Source: Bacillota bacterium (lineage in GTDB: Bacteria; Bacillota; Clostridia; Christensenellales; SZUA-584). Taken from it: a DNA stretch of 64,000 nucleotides. This document shows, in pieces, positions 1 to 9,539 of this stretch (position 1 is its first letter; each line of letters starts with the position of its first letter). A program made the position numbers and the translations under genes. The notes under the pieces are model-generated. The model did not search any database, was not told where the DNA came from, and saw only the letters and a program-made list of their open reading frames with translations. Location: NCBI GenBank assembly GCA_023410475.1, contig JAEYPS010000026.1, positions 10,593 through 74,592 of the forward strand, written 5' to 3'.

Positions 1-88
1 CCATGGTGGCGACGCCCTTTTTGGTGAACTGCACAGCAGTATCCAGTGCACCTGTGAAATCATCCGCAATTACCAACAGCTTAATCAT
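1..88 (-). CDS. Four-carbon acid sugar kinase (DUF1537/OtnK-DtnK type), N-terminus only
   Basis: Only the first 29 codons lie in the window; the gene runs off the left edge. The visible N-terminus contains the motif LVIADDFTGALDTAVQF, which is the hallmark start of the DUF1537 sugar-acid kinase family. These kinases phosphorylate D-threonate, D-erythronate or L-threonate-type acids at the 4-position. The ATG overlaps the TGA of the upstream PdxA-family gene by four bases (ATGA), so the two are translationally coupled. Kinase plus PdxA-type dehydrogenase is the known pair for C4 sugar-acid catabolism to dihydroxyacetone phosphate. The exact substrate cannot be read from this fragment. Confidence 0.85.
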   Translation of the reverse strand, partial: MIKLLVIADDFTGALDTAVQFTKKGVATM

Positions 89-1128
89 TGCGTGATACTC
101 CTAGTCTTACGGTTTTCAGCCATTACAATCGCCATGTCAATTGCGTCCAGCAGGCTTTCCTCATTGGCTGTTCCTTGTCCGGCGAGGTCAAATGCCGTTC
201 CATGATCGACTGAGGTACGGATGATCGGCAGCCCAACAGTGCAGTTGATTCCGCTTACGGAGGTAAACATGCCGGTGAGCGGATCCATCTTAAACCCACT
301 GAGTTTTACAGGGATATGTCCCTGGTCGTGATACATTGCGATGACGATCGCATATTGCCCTGCCATCGCCTTTGCGAACACGGTGTCCGGCGGCAGAGGC
401 CCTTCCACGGGCAGGCCCTCTGTGTTCGCCGCTTTGATTGCTGGAATAATGGCATTGAGCTCCTCACTGCCGAACAATCCGTTCTCTGAAGCGTGCGGAT
501 TCAAGCCGGCCACTGCGATCCGGGAACCCTGCATCCCCATCTCCCGCAAAGCCTCGGCGGCAAGGTGGATCGTGTTCAACACGCGCTCCTTTGTAATCAG
601 ATCACAGGCATTGCGCATAGAAACGTGGGTGGTAACATGGATAACGCGCAGGTTTTTTGTAACCAGCAGCATGCCGTACTGCCTTGTATGGGTATAGTCT
701 GCAAAGATTTCCGTATGACCGGAATAATGGTGGCCTGCAAGATTGATTGCTTCCTTGTTGATCGGTCCGGTAACGACTGCGCCAACCTTATGCTCCATGG
801 CGAGTTCAATCCCCTTAACAACGTACGCAAAAGCTGCATGCCCGCACAGTGCGGACACCTCGCCGATTTTATAGCTTTCGTCCCTAATAATCCCTATATC
901 GATGTAATTGATGGTGCCCAAGGTCCCCTGGGCCTCGGCGGGCTCGCGAATGGAATTTAAGCGAAACGTGCTGCCTATTGAAGCGACAGTCCTTTCTATC
1001 ACAGGCCTGTCGGCCACAAGGACAGGGATACATTTTTCATAAACCTCGGAGTGTCCGAGAGCCTTTATGGCAATTTCGGGCCCGATCCCTGCGGGGTCTC
1101 CAATTGTAATCAGAATAACAGGTTTCAT
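85..1128 (-). CDS. pdxA2: PdxA-family 4-phospho-sugar-acid dehydrogenase (PdxA2-like)
   Basis: 347-aa NAD-dependent dehydrogenase of the PdxA family, full length. It shows the N-terminal ITIGDPAGIGPEI motif, the metal-site stretch GHTEIFAD, and the C-terminal MYHDQGHIPVKL and RTSVDHGTAFDLAG motifs with metal-binding histidines. The start is taken at MKPVILIT (1128) rather than the longer frame, because the upstream codons lack family sequence and the ATG follows GAAGTGAGGTTGAG. PdxA proper makes pyridoxine precursors. Its direct coupling to a DUF1537 kinase instead indicates the PdxA2 role: oxidising and decarboxylating D-threonate or D-erythronate 4-phosphate to dihydroxyacetone phosphate. 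It lies 101 bp behind the GH42 gene in the same leftward operon. Confidence 0.9.
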   Translation of the reverse strand: MKPVILITIGDPAGIGPEIAIKALGHSEVYEKCIPVLVADRPVIERTVASIGSTFRLNSIREPAEAQGTLGTINYIDIGIIRDESYKIGEVSALCGHAAFAYVVKGIELAMEHKVGAVVTGPINKEAINLAGHHYSGHTEIFADYTHTRQYGMLLVTKNLRVIHVTTHVSMRNACDLITKERVLNTIHLAAEALREMGMQGSRIAVAGLNPHASENGLFGSEELNAIIPAIKAANTEGLPVEGPLPPDTVFAKAMAGQYAIVIAMYHDQGHIPVKLSGFKMDPLTGMFTSVSGINCTVGLPIIRTSVDHGTAFDLAGQGTANEESLLDAIDMAIVMAENRKTRSITQ

Positions 1129-1229
1129 ACTCAACCTCACTTCTTTATCATTGTTTACCGTCTCTTTTCGAACGCGCCTAGCGGGACTGATTCGAGGGAG
1201 AACTGTGATTATATACACAAACGATCGGA

Positions 1230-3194
1230 TTAGACCGCAGAATAAATAATCAACACCTCACAGGGCTGCATACACACCTCGCCTCGAACTTCTTTTCCGG
1301 TCAGCAGATCGGTTCCCGTATTTTCGGGCCGGATAAAGCCTTTGGAGGGAGAGGTATTCAACAAGAAGGTATAGGTTTCCGTTCCGTTTGTTCTGCGGCT
1401 TGCCTGAATCGCTCCGTCACCCTCCGCAATGGGAACGACACCAGCCTGCAGAACCAGCTGCACCAGTTCATGCTCAAAAAATCGATTATCGGCGAGGGTT
1501 CCAACATAGGTTGCTGTGCCTTTTCCGAAGTGGTTTCGCGTGACGGCTGCGTATCCACCGTACCAGCCGCCGGTATACCTCGCCAGCACCTCGGCCGTAT
1601 CCGCCTCCAGCAGCTCTGCCCACTGTGCAATTGCGTAGGTCGAGGCGTTTCCCATCCGGATGGAGTTTTCTTCCGCACTATCCAGTGCCAATACCTCCGG
1701 AATTCGGATGCCAAACATGGCTGCCATGCGGGGCGGAAAGATCGTCTGCGTCATTCTTGCAAATTCATCCTTGCTTGCGCAACGGATGGTTGCAATCACC
1801 TGTCCGCCCATTTCGACATACGTGCAGATGTTGTCCACAATCTTTTCATCCGCCAGGTACAGCAGTGGTAGCACCACAGCTTTGTAGCCGGCCAGATTGT
1901 CAAGAGGGTTGAGGATATCCATGCCGATATGATGCCTTTCAAGCGCGTTGTAGTGCCTTCTAAAGAGTTCCCGGTAATCCATCCCAACGTTCGGTTTGTA
2001 ATCGCGCATGGCCCATCGGCTGTCCGGTGAATAGATGAGCGCGACGTCGTTCTTTACATATGTACCGGCCAGTTTGGTAGCGACGGCTGGGAGCTCTTTG
2101 CTCAGCGATTGAATCTCGCGGGAGAACCTGTTTTCACCGCCGTCATAGCCCATAACGCCCATATAAAACTGTTCGTTGCCAAAATAGCTGGACCGCCAGC
2201 GGTAGTACAAAATCATGTCGGCGCCGTGGGCAATAGACTGGTAGGTGTACAGCCGTGTCATTCCCGGCGGCGAGGTATCAACGGAATTGGTTTGCGAGCC
2301 TGGTGCCCCGGATTTTTGCTCCACCACCCAGAAATTTTTCTTTTTGATTCCGCGAGATACATCCAAATCTACCGTGCTGTAGAGTGTCGGGGGATAATAG
2401 TTGGTAGAGACCGCGTCCAGCGGCTCGCAGGCCTTAAAATAATCTGTGTGGTCGCGCGTAAGGCTCTGTATATTTGTCGTAATCAGCTTTTCGGGTGTAC
2501 GTTTCCTCAGGATATTAGCCTGCTCGCGGATGATCTCTTCGGTCTTCCAAGAGGTAAACCGCGCGTATTCCAGCAACAAGCTTGGGTGTAGCTGAAAGTG
2601 GTTGGTCTTTCGCGGCAGCCAAATCTGATCCCAGTCGCTCAGTTCCATACTCCAGAAAGCAAGACCCCATTCGCGGTTAAGATTCTCCAGCGTTTTGTAT
2701 TTCTCTTTAAGCCAGCCAATGAACGACTGACGGCAGTTTTCACAATAACAGGTGGATGCGTCGCCGTATTCATTATCCAGATGCCATGCGACGACTCTTT
2801 TATTCCTAGAATACTTCGCGGCCATTGTTTCAGTCAGCCGCAGAGCATATTCGCGCAGCACTTGGCTGCTTAGGCATGTAGTGTAACGTGTCCCGAACGA
2901 CTCCCGTGTCCCATCGTAGGAAAGAATAGCTATTTCGGGGGCTTTGCGAAACAGCCACGCCGGTACGACGCGCACCGGTAGCCCCATCATGACGTCAAAA
3001 CCGTGTCTGTCGCACAGGGCTAGAAATAGATCAAGCCACTCAAAACGGTAAACACCGTCTTCCGGTTCCAGCCTGCACCATGCAAACTCAGCCACGCGGA
3101 CCATGTTAAAGCCGTGCTCCTTCATTCGAAGCAGATCCGGTTCCCATTGTGCCTCGTCCCAATGCTCGGGGTAGTAATCCACTCCCAAATACAT
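1230..3194 (-). CDS. GH42 beta-galactosidase / alpha-L-arabinopyranosidase
   Basis: 654-aa cytoplasmic glycoside hydrolase of family 42, normal length and with no signal peptide. The start at MYLGVDYYPEHWDE follows AGAGGAACAACAG. The N-terminal TIM barrel carries the acid/base glutamate in WHLDNEYGD (Glu142) and the nucleophile in FWVVEQKSG (Glu292). Cys107 with Cys149, Cys151 and Cys154 (CYCENC) forms the family zinc site. A trimerisation domain and a small C-terminal beta domain follow. It hydrolyses terminal galactosides or arabinopyranosides taken up by the divergent ABC transporter. It sits between the sensor kinase gene and pdxA2, in one leftward operon, 98 bp after the kinase. Confidence 0.93.
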   Translation of the reverse strand: MYLGVDYYPEHWDEAQWEPDLLRMKEHGFNMVRVAEFAWCRLEPEDGVYRFEWLDLFLALCDRHGFDVMMGLPVRVVPAWLFRKAPEIAILSYDGTRESFGTRYTTCLSSQVLREYALRLTETMAAKYSRNKRVVAWHLDNEYGDASTCYCENCRQSFIGWLKEKYKTLENLNREWGLAFWSMELSDWDQIWLPRKTNHFQLHPSLLLEYARFTSWKTEEIIREQANILRKRTPEKLITTNIQSLTRDHTDYFKACEPLDAVSTNYYPPTLYSTVDLDVSRGIKKKNFWVVEQKSGAPGSQTNSVDTSPPGMTRLYTYQSIAHGADMILYYRWRSSYFGNEQFYMGVMGYDGGENRFSREIQSLSKELPAVATKLAGTYVKNDVALIYSPDSRWAMRDYKPNVGMDYRELFRRHYNALERHHIGMDILNPLDNLAGYKAVVLPLLYLADEKIVDNICTYVEMGGQVIATIRCASKDEFARMTQTIFPPRMAAMFGIRIPEVLALDSAEENSIRMGNASTYAIAQWAELLEADTAEVLARYTGGWYGGYAAVTRNHFGKGTATYVGTLADNRFFEHELVQLVLQAGVVPIAEGDGAIQASRRTNGTETYTFLLNTSPSKGFIRPENTGTDLLTGKEVRGEVCMQPCEVLIIYSAV

Positions 3195-3292
3195 CTGTTG
3201 TTCCTCTTTTCCTCGTGCGCGCAGAGGTGGGTGATTTGGTGCCACTGTCCTAGCGCGCCGCTGTTATTTTTGCCTGAAGAAAGGCTGTACTA

Positions 3293-5074
3293 TCACATAT
3301 TTTGTTCTTCCGGCGACGTCGCCGTTGGGATCACGATGACCACCTGTGTTCCTTTTCCCTCCATGCTTGTGATCAGCAATCCAAAATTTTCTCCGAAATC
3401 CATTTTAAGTCGAGTATCTACGTTGGAAAGCCCAATATGGGCGTGGTCATCCGAGGTTTCGTCCTTTTCTTTGAACAGGGTAGACAACTTTTGTGCACTG
3501 ATGCCTTTTCCGTTATCTTTAATATAAATGCAGGCCTTCCCTGATGTTATTTCACCGTAGACATCAATTCTACCGTCACTTGCCTTTTCTTTCAGACCGT
3601 GGACAATGGCATTTTCTACGATTGGCTGTATGATAAGTTTTGGCACATACAACTGGTACATGCTCTCGGGTATGGCGACCGAGAGGTCTATTCTGTCCCC
3701 ACACCGGTATTTCTGGATGCTCCAGTAATCCATCAGGGAGGCAAGCTCTTTCTCGAGTGGCACAAAAGGGGGGCCGCTGATGGTGGTGCGCATTAAATTC
3801 CCCAATGACTTCGTCACGATACCGATCTCCGGCATCTGGTTAATACGCGCCATCCAATTGATGGTTTCAAGGGTATTGTACAGAAAATGCGGGTTGATCT
3901 GCATGCGCAGTGCTTTCAACTCAGAATGATGCTTGAGCACGATCTCTTTTTCATACTTATCGAGCAGGATATTGATGTTTTCCACCATTTCGTTAAAGCG
4001 CCGGTTGATTTGCCCGATTTCGTTTGTGGACTGGACATCACAGCGGATATCCATATCCCCTTCGCTGAATTTTTTCATCGCAGCCATAAGCTTTCGGATA
4101 GGGTTGGAGATAGTTCTTGTAAATAGAAGCGCTAAAAGTAGCGCCGCCGTGATAATGATCAGTTCCAGAAGAACAATCGATGAACGCAGGGTAGCAAGCG
4201 GCCTTTCGATAACTTCTGTTCCGACGCGCAGGACGAAATACCATGGCGCGTTTTGCAGTCGATGATAAACGGCGTATTTGCCCGCCGCCTCGTCGTCAAA
4301 AAAGCCCCAATAACGCGAATGATCCAGCCCGTAAAGAAGAGAGGAGGGAATCTCGCCCTCGCCGAAATCTTTATTATAGGAGATAAATCGATTGCGCTCG
4401 TCGACCAGAAACTGATCGCTCTCGCCGGAATATTCCATCTGAGAAAACATTCGCTCAAATGCGCGCTGGCCGACACTTAATATGATGTATCCCAGTGGCT
4501 TTTGCGTGCGGATGCTATTGATCTCCGCTCCAAGAAAGATTGTATCCGAGGGCTCGTTGTATCCTAACCAAATCACGGAGCCGTTGCCTTTTTTGATCTG
4601 GGTAATATCTATCTTCGGCGTGTCCTCCACTGCACCATAGCTGTACAGTGATACCTCAAACCCCGAATTGGCCACAAGCCCGACATATTCGACGTCCTTT
4701 TCATAGGAGTGCTTGAGCAGCTCGTTTTTCAGCGCATCGCTGTACCGCCTTCGCGTCAGATCATCCGGGTTTTCTTCAGTATTGATGTTCACTAAAAGGT
4801 CCTGAATATCACTGTCGGTTTGGATGGCGAAGGTTAGCGAGACCACCTTTTCCAAAAGTAGGTCGATATTATTAGCCGTCTGGTAGGCGGTAAACTCAAG
4901 ATGACTGCGGCTCTCGGCGCGGATAATCTCTGCCGACTGCTGATATATCTTTACCCCAAGCAGATAGAGCGGTACAATAATGAGCAGCGCAAAGGAAATC
5001 AGCAGCTTAGCCTGAATCCCAAGATTTTTCCCAATTGATATCATGCGTTTGACCAGCACAAATATCTTTCTCAT
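3293..5074 (-). CDS. YesM-type membrane sensor histidine kinase
   Basis: 593-aa sensor kinase. A transmembrane helix near residues 22-44 precedes a large extracellular dCache-like sensing region. A second transmembrane helix lies near residues 290-312, followed by a HAMP domain (SNPIRKLMAAM). The PF06580-type His_kinase motif LRMQINPHFLYNTLETINW holds the phospho-acceptor His, and a C-terminal HATPase region has NAIVHGLKEK and IKDNGKGI. The gene overlaps the response regulator by four bases (ATGA). YesM kinases partner with YesN AraC-type regulators and usually control an adjacent sugar ABC transporter, which is the arrangement here. The ligand is unknown. Confidence 0.93.
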   Translation of the reverse strand: MRKIFVLVKRMISIGKNLGIQAKLLISFALLIIVPLYLLGVKIYQQSAEIIRAESRSHLEFTAYQTANNIDLLLEKVVSLTFAIQTDSDIQDLLVNINTEENPDDLTRRRYSDALKNELLKHSYEKDVEYVGLVANSGFEVSLYSYGAVEDTPKIDITQIKKGNGSVIWLGYNEPSDTIFLGAEINSIRTQKPLGYIILSVGQRAFERMFSQMEYSGESDQFLVDERNRFISYNKDFGEGEIPSSLLYGLDHSRYWGFFDDEAAGKYAVYHRLQNAPWYFVLRVGTEVIERPLATLRSSIVLLELIIITAALLLALLFTRTISNPIRKLMAAMKKFSEGDMDIRCDVQSTNEIGQINRRFNEMVENINILLDKYEKEIVLKHHSELKALRMQINPHFLYNTLETINWMARINQMPEIGIVTKSLGNLMRTTISGPPFVPLEKELASLMDYWSIQKYRCGDRIDLSVAIPESMYQLYVPKLIIQPIVENAIVHGLKEKASDGRIDVYGEITSGKACIYIKDNGKGISAQKLSTLFKEKDETSDDHAHIGLSNVDTRLKMDFGENFGLLITSMEGKGTQVVIVIPTATSPEEQNM

Positions 5075-5916
5075 ACCTGTGTACCTTTGTTGAGCAGGTC
5101 GGAGAGCCGCAACTCTTTCTGCCCTGCGTGCTTTCTATATTTCATAGGCGTAAGACCAAAGGTTTTTTTGAAGATCTGCGAAAGATATTTCTGGTCGCTG
5201 ATACCGACGTGTTCCGCGATCTCAAAAATCTTTTGATCGGTATTCACAAGGAGATTGGCGGCGTGCAGCATTCGGATGGAGGTCAATATCTCAAGGAAGG
5301 TGTTGCCTGTCTGCCTTTTCAGAATACGGCAAAGGTAGATCGAACTGAAATGTAATTCCTGTGTAAGGGTTTTAAGGGAAATGTTGTTCATGTAGTTCGT
5401 TTCCATATAGGTGAATATGCGTTGAATCAGTTCGCCCGATCCGGCCCCTTCTTCCTGTGTATAGTTGCCAGTAAAAAAGTTTGTAGCGATTGGACGTGTG
5501 CGAAGTTCCTCCCGCATGGATTCAATGGAGACATGCTGCGTTCGTTCTTCCTTCAGAGCGGCAACGGCACGGCTTACACAATCCAACAACTCTTCTGGTG
5601 CCGACGGCTTGAGGATATAGTCAAATACTCCATAAACAATAGCTGAATGGGCATATTGAAAATCGTTATAGCCCGAAAGAAAGATTAGCTTGCAGTCGAG
5701 ATTGTTTTCAGAGACATACCTTGCCAGATCGATGCCGCTAAAGTTTGGCATATTGATGTCTAACAGTATGATATCCGGAGCATAAGTGCGCAGGCACTCA
5801 ATTGCCTCTCTGCCATCCTGTACCACGCGGACGGATTTTATTCCCGAGACATCCCATTTCAGAGATTCAAGACCTTTGCGGATTAAAAGCTCATCATCAG
5901 CAATTAACAGCTTCAT
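5071..5916 (-). CDS. YesN-type response regulator with AraC DNA-binding domain
   Basis: 281-aa regulator. An N-terminal receiver domain has the acidic pocket DDE at residues 7-9 and phospho-acceptor Asp53 in LLDINMP. A short linker leads to a C-terminal AraC/XylS double helix-turn-helix (about residues 175-275) ending with VGISDQKYLSQIFKKTFGLTP. It is slightly shorter than typical YesN proteins, which often exceed 500 aa. It is the first gene of the leftward operon and divergent from the binding-protein gene at 6166, so the 249-bp intergenic region is the likely target. Confidence 0.93.
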   Translation of the reverse strand: MKLLIADDELLIRKGLESLKWDVSGIKSVRVVQDGREAIECLRTYAPDIILLDINMPNFSGIDLARYVSENNLDCKLIFLSGYNDFQYAHSAIVYGVFDYILKPSAPEELLDCVSRAVAALKEERTQHVSIESMREELRTRPIATNFFTGNYTQEEGAGSGELIQRIFTYMETNYMNNISLKTLTQELHFSSIYLCRILKRQTGNTFLEILTSIRMLHAANLLVNTDQKIFEIAEHVGISDQKYLSQIFKKTFGLTPMKYRKHAGQKELRLSDLLNKGTQV

Positions 5917-6165
5917 AGGTATTTCTCCCCAAATATTATGCGGATTCTTTGATTTATTTTATTATACTTTATGTAGTACTGACGAATCTACAGAAAATGT
6001 GAACGAATATGTTGAAAATATAAACTCCACAAGCAGTGTTGTGAACTATGGTTTAAATTCTTAACATTTAGGTTTATTATCTGGGTATAATGACAAAGGA
6101 TTCTTGCCCTATAATAACAGCATAGCATTTCATACAAAATTGAATTTAAAAAGGGAGGATTACTG

Positions 6166-7515
6166 TTGAAAAAAGCATTGGCACTTATTTTAATACTCGT
6201 GTTGAGCACCTCGCTGCTGGCAGCCTGCGGTTCTCCATCTGCAACGAATTCCGCAATACCGTCTTCTTCTGAAGAAAATACTGCGGACAGCGCATCGGGT
6301 GGCAACGACTCCCCCAAAACGGAACTGGTCGTGATGTCGGTATCCGGCGCGGCAAATGAACCCATGAACAATATCGTGAATGCAAACATAGCCACATTCA
6401 ATGAATCCAATGAGCTCAATGTCACAATCAGCATGGAAATTCTTGAAAGCGAACAGTATAAGTCCAAGATTGCAACCCTGATGGCGGCAAACGCGCAGCC
6501 CGACATCTTCTACACATGGGAAGGCGGCTTCCTCCGCCCGTTTGTTGAAGGCGGTAAAGTTTATCCCGTCGGCGACGCAATCGACGCGGATCCCGAGTGG
6601 AAGGGGCGCTTCCTCAGCGGAGTGTTTGACCCTGTTACCTATTCCGACGGAAAGGTATATGCGGTTCCTTCTACCATGCAGTGCGGTGTTATGTACTATA
6701 ACACCCGCATTTTCCAGGAAAACAACCTGAGCGAACCGACCTCATGGGATGAATTCATCAACATATGTGAAATCCTCAAGTCCAAAGGCATCGTACCTAT
6801 CAGTATGCCCTCAGAAAAATCATGGATCGCTTCCGAACTTCTGCAGGAAATCTGCAACGGTGTGGGCGGTGCCGATCTATTCAACAAGATATCCAATGGG
6901 GAAACCACATGGGATGAGGAGCGCTTTGTTAAAGCCGGCGAGGTGTTCCAAGATATGGTGAACAAGGGATATTTCCAGCAAGGCTTTCTTGGAATGTCTC
7001 AGGATCAGGGACGCGACATGTTCCGCAACGAGCAAGCTGCCATGTACTTCATGGGCTGCTGGGACAACTCCGCTGTGAGCGACCCATCATTCCCTCTTTC
7101 GAAGAACATCAGTCTGTTTAAACTACCCTCCTATGATTCGGCTAACAACGGGACAATTCTGGGCTCCATCGGTTATCCTTTCGCCATTAGTGCCACTGCC
7201 AAGAACATCGAGGCTGCTTGCTCATTTTTAAAGATGATGTCCAATCAGGATGCACAGGAAAATTTCCTGTATGAGCAGAAGTCGAACGTTGTTACCAATA
7301 TCGACATTGATGAAAGCAGGATGGACCCACTTACCCTGAAAACCCAGAAGATTCTCAACGAGACCACTAACCTTACGCCTTGGTATGACCGTGTATTCGG
7401 TGCGGGCGAGGGTACGGAGTTCAACAACGTCGCCATTGCTATTGCGGCAGGTGAAAGCGTTGAGGACCAGATGAAATCACTCGAGCAGTTTGCGGTGGAC
7501 AACGGCGCGCGGTAA
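6166..7515 (+). CDS. Sugar ABC transporter substrate-binding lipoprotein
   Basis: 449-aa extracellular solute-binding protein of family 1. The start is a TTG after AAGGGAGGATTACTG. Residues 1-21 form a lipoprotein signal with lipobox LLAAC, so the mature protein is anchored at Cys21, followed by a Ser/Asn-rich linker. The body shows typical features such as PDIFYTWEGG and YAVPSTMQCGVMYYN. It captures an oligosaccharide or glycoside for the two permeases downstream. A TATAAT -10 lies near 6086, upstream of the start. The ATPase subunit is not encoded here; such systems commonly share an MsmK-type ATPase encoded elsewhere. Confidence 0.93.
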   Translation: MKKALALILILVLSTSLLAACGSPSATNSAIPSSSEENTADSASGGNDSPKTELVVMSVSGAANEPMNNIVNANIATFNESNELNVTISMEILESEQYKSKIATLMAANAQPDIFYTWEGGFLRPFVEGGKVYPVGDAIDADPEWKGRFLSGVFDPVTYSDGKVYAVPSTMQCGVMYYNTRIFQENNLSEPTSWDEFINICEILKSKGIVPISMPSEKSWIASELLQEICNGVGGADLFNKISNGETTWDEERFVKAGEVFQDMVNKGYFQQGFLGMSQDQGRDMFRNEQAAMYFMGCWDNSAVSDPSFPLSKNISLFKLPSYDSANNGTILGSIGYPFAISATAKNIEAACSFLKMMSNQDAQENFLYEQKSNVVTNIDIDESRMDPLTLKTQKILNETTNLTPWYDRVFGAGEGTEFNNVAIAIAAGESVEDQMKSLEQFAVDNGAR

Positions 7516-7579
7516 TACATGCGAACAGCTACCGCAAAGGCAGAACCCTGACAACTGCCTTGATTAAAACAGAAACGAT

Positions 7580-7672
7580 TGGCAATTTCCGCGCCGAAGC
7601 AGACACGAAAGCACTGCAGTGCATGGTTCATTGTAAGCTTTCGTACCGTTGTCAGGCGCGGAATTTGTTTTA
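7580..7672 (+). promoter_or_regulatory. Long imperfect hairpin between binding-protein and permease genes
   Basis: The arms CAATTTCCGCGCC and GGCGCGGAATTTG pair, and inner ACGAAAGC and GCTTTCGT extend the stem. A small palindrome GCACTGCAGTGC sits in the loop. No T-tract follows. A hairpin at this place usually protects the upstream binding-protein mRNA or partly attenuates the permease genes, giving more binding protein than permease. That role is inferred. Confidence 0.7.
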
Positions 7673-7746
7673 TAGGCAATGAAATGTCTGTAGGGTAGAG
7701 AAATAGCTGAATAGAAGCCGTCTTCGGCCTTTCGGGAGGAATAATA

Positions 7747-8628
7747 ATGAATAAGGTATTAAGTAGCAAGAGAAACATCCTTTTGTTTGTTGCTCCGACG
7801 TTTCTGTTGTACTCCGTGTTTGTACTGGCGCCGATCATCTACAATTTTTACCTGAGCTTATTTCGCACTGACCTGATGAGCCCGCCCCAGTTTATTGGCA
7901 TCGACAATTATATCAATCTTTTCAAGGATAAAATTTTCATCAAATCGCTTTTCAATAATATTATCCTTGTAATCGGTTCAGTAGTTGCGCATCTGGGCCT
8001 TGCCCTATTTTTTGCAAACGTCCTGTTTCAAAAAATTAAGGGATCAAAGATTTTTCAATCCGTTTTCTTCTTGCCGTGTGTAATCTGTGGGGTTGCAATT
8101 GGCATGATGTTCACTTTTATCTACAATTCCGAGTTTGGCCTTATAAACCGTCTGCTGGACCTTTTGAAGATGCCGCAGTTTAAACACTCCTGGCTGAATG
8201 AGCCATCCACAGCCATGGTGGCAGTAACGGCAGTGGTTATGTGGCGTTTTGTCGGCTACCACATGGTGATTCAACTCGCCGCAATGAAGTCGATTCCGCT
8301 GGAGCTATATGAAGCGGCTGCAATTGACGGTGCGTCGCAGTGGCAGCGCTTTTCGAAAATCACCTTTCCTCTGATCAAGCATATCTTCCGGATCGATATC
8401 GTGCTTGTAGTAACCGGTTCTCTCAAATATTTTGATTTGGTGTTTGCAATGACAAAGGGCGGGCCGTCTCATGCGAGTGAAGTGCTGGCTACATATATGT
8501 TCACACAGGGCTTTCGGACGCTCAAGTATGGCTACGCGAGCGCGATCGGTATGATCATGCTTGTGTTGTGCATGCTTACAATCTTTATCGTGAATCGTTT
8601 AATACGTACCGAAAAGCTTGAATTTTAG
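7747..8628 (+). CDS. Sugar ABC transporter permease, MalF-type
   Basis: 293-aa inner-membrane permease with six predicted helices. The EAA loop is visible as YEAAAIDGASQWQRFSKITF, where the ATPase docks. The ATG follows GGGAGGAATAATA. It forms the channel with the next gene and is fed by the lipoprotein at 6166. The N-terminal stretch LLFVAPTFLLYSVFVLAPII is typical of CUT1-family permeases for di- and oligosaccharides. A hairpin separates it from the binding-protein gene. Confidence 0.93.
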   Translation: MNKVLSSKRNILLFVAPTFLLYSVFVLAPIIYNFYLSLFRTDLMSPPQFIGIDNYINLFKDKIFIKSLFNNIILVIGSVVAHLGLALFFANVLFQKIKGSKIFQSVFFLPCVICGVAIGMMFTFIYNSEFGLINRLLDLLKMPQFKHSWLNEPSTAMVAVTAVVMWRFVGYHMVIQLAAMKSIPLELYEAAAIDGASQWQRFSKITFPLIKHIFRIDIVLVVTGSLKYFDLVFAMTKGGPSHASEVLATYMFTQGFRTLKYGYASAIGMIMLVLCMLTIFIVNRLIRTEKLEF

Positions 8629-8647
8629 GATTGGCGGTGAGTTTGCG

Positions 8648-9481
8648 GTGTTAACAAAAAAGCATATGATTGGAATGATACTGAAGTATATCATCTTAAT
8701 CCTCTTTTCAGTATCATGTCTTTACCCGATACTTTGGATGCTCATTAATTCCTTCAAAAGTAACACAGAAATCTTTATGAATCCATGGGGGCTGCCGCTG
8801 GAATGGCATTTTGAAAACTATGTGCGCGCTGTCGTTGTCGGTAACATCGGAACCAATTTTTTAAATTCCGTCTTTATTACCGTCGTTTCGGTGGCTATCG
8901 CCGTTTTGCTAAGCACAATGTGCTCTTACGGACTGGTACGCATGAAATGGAAGCTTGCTTCCATCGGCCGTTCACTGGTTCTAGTGGGCATGAGTATCCC
9001 TACCTATGCGGCTATAGTCCCTCTTTTTTCGATCTTTTACAAAATGGGAATTATCAATCGCTACCCATCAGTGATAATCGCGCATATCTGCTTTGCGATT
9101 CCAATCTCCATCTTCATTATATCGGGTTTCATGTCTACTATACCCGGTGAGCTGGAAGAAGCGGCCATCATCGATGGTTGTTCTACTATGAGGATGTTCT
9201 TTAACATTATCGTACCGATTTGTATCTCTTCGCTTGTCACCGTCGCAGTAATCAACTTTATTTCGATTTGGAACGACCTTCTGTTTGCACAGATCTTTCT
9301 GACTGATATGAAAATGATGCCCCTTCCGGTGGGCCTTACCATGTTCAACGATTTGTATTCCACCGACTATGTCGGTCAGATCGCGGCAGTTGTGTTCACA
9401 GTTATCCCGACAATTACCGTATATGTGGCTCTTCATGAGAAAATCATAGATGGTATGACCGCAGGGGCGGTCAAGGGCTAA
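8648..9481 (+). CDS. Sugar ABC transporter permease, MalG-type
   Basis: 277-aa partner permease with six predicted helices and the EAA-loop motif EEAAIIDGCSTMRMFFNIIV. I prefer the GTG at 8648 (VLTKKHMIG), because GGTGAG stands six bases before it. A TTG at 8618 would add ten residues and overlap the previous gene by 11 bp. It completes the CUT1-type importer. No gene follows until the IS200 remnant, so it ends the rightward operon. Confidence 0.92.
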   Translation: MLTKKHMIGMILKYIILILFSVSCLYPILWMLINSFKSNTEIFMNPWGLPLEWHFENYVRAVVVGNIGTNFLNSVFITVVSVAIAVLLSTMCSYGLVRMKWKLASIGRSLVLVGMSIPTYAAIVPLFSIFYKMGIINRYPSVIIAHICFAIPISIFIISGFMSTIPGELEEAAIIDGCSTMRMFFNIIVPICISSLVTVAVINFISIWNDLLFAQIFLTDMKMMPLPVGLTMFNDLYSTDYVGQIAAVVFTVIPTITVYVALHEKIIDGMTAGAVKG

Positions 9482-9539
9482 CGCAATTTACTGACGTAGG
9501 TTGGGTTAAATATAACTTATATTGGCGCTTTAGCGAAAA

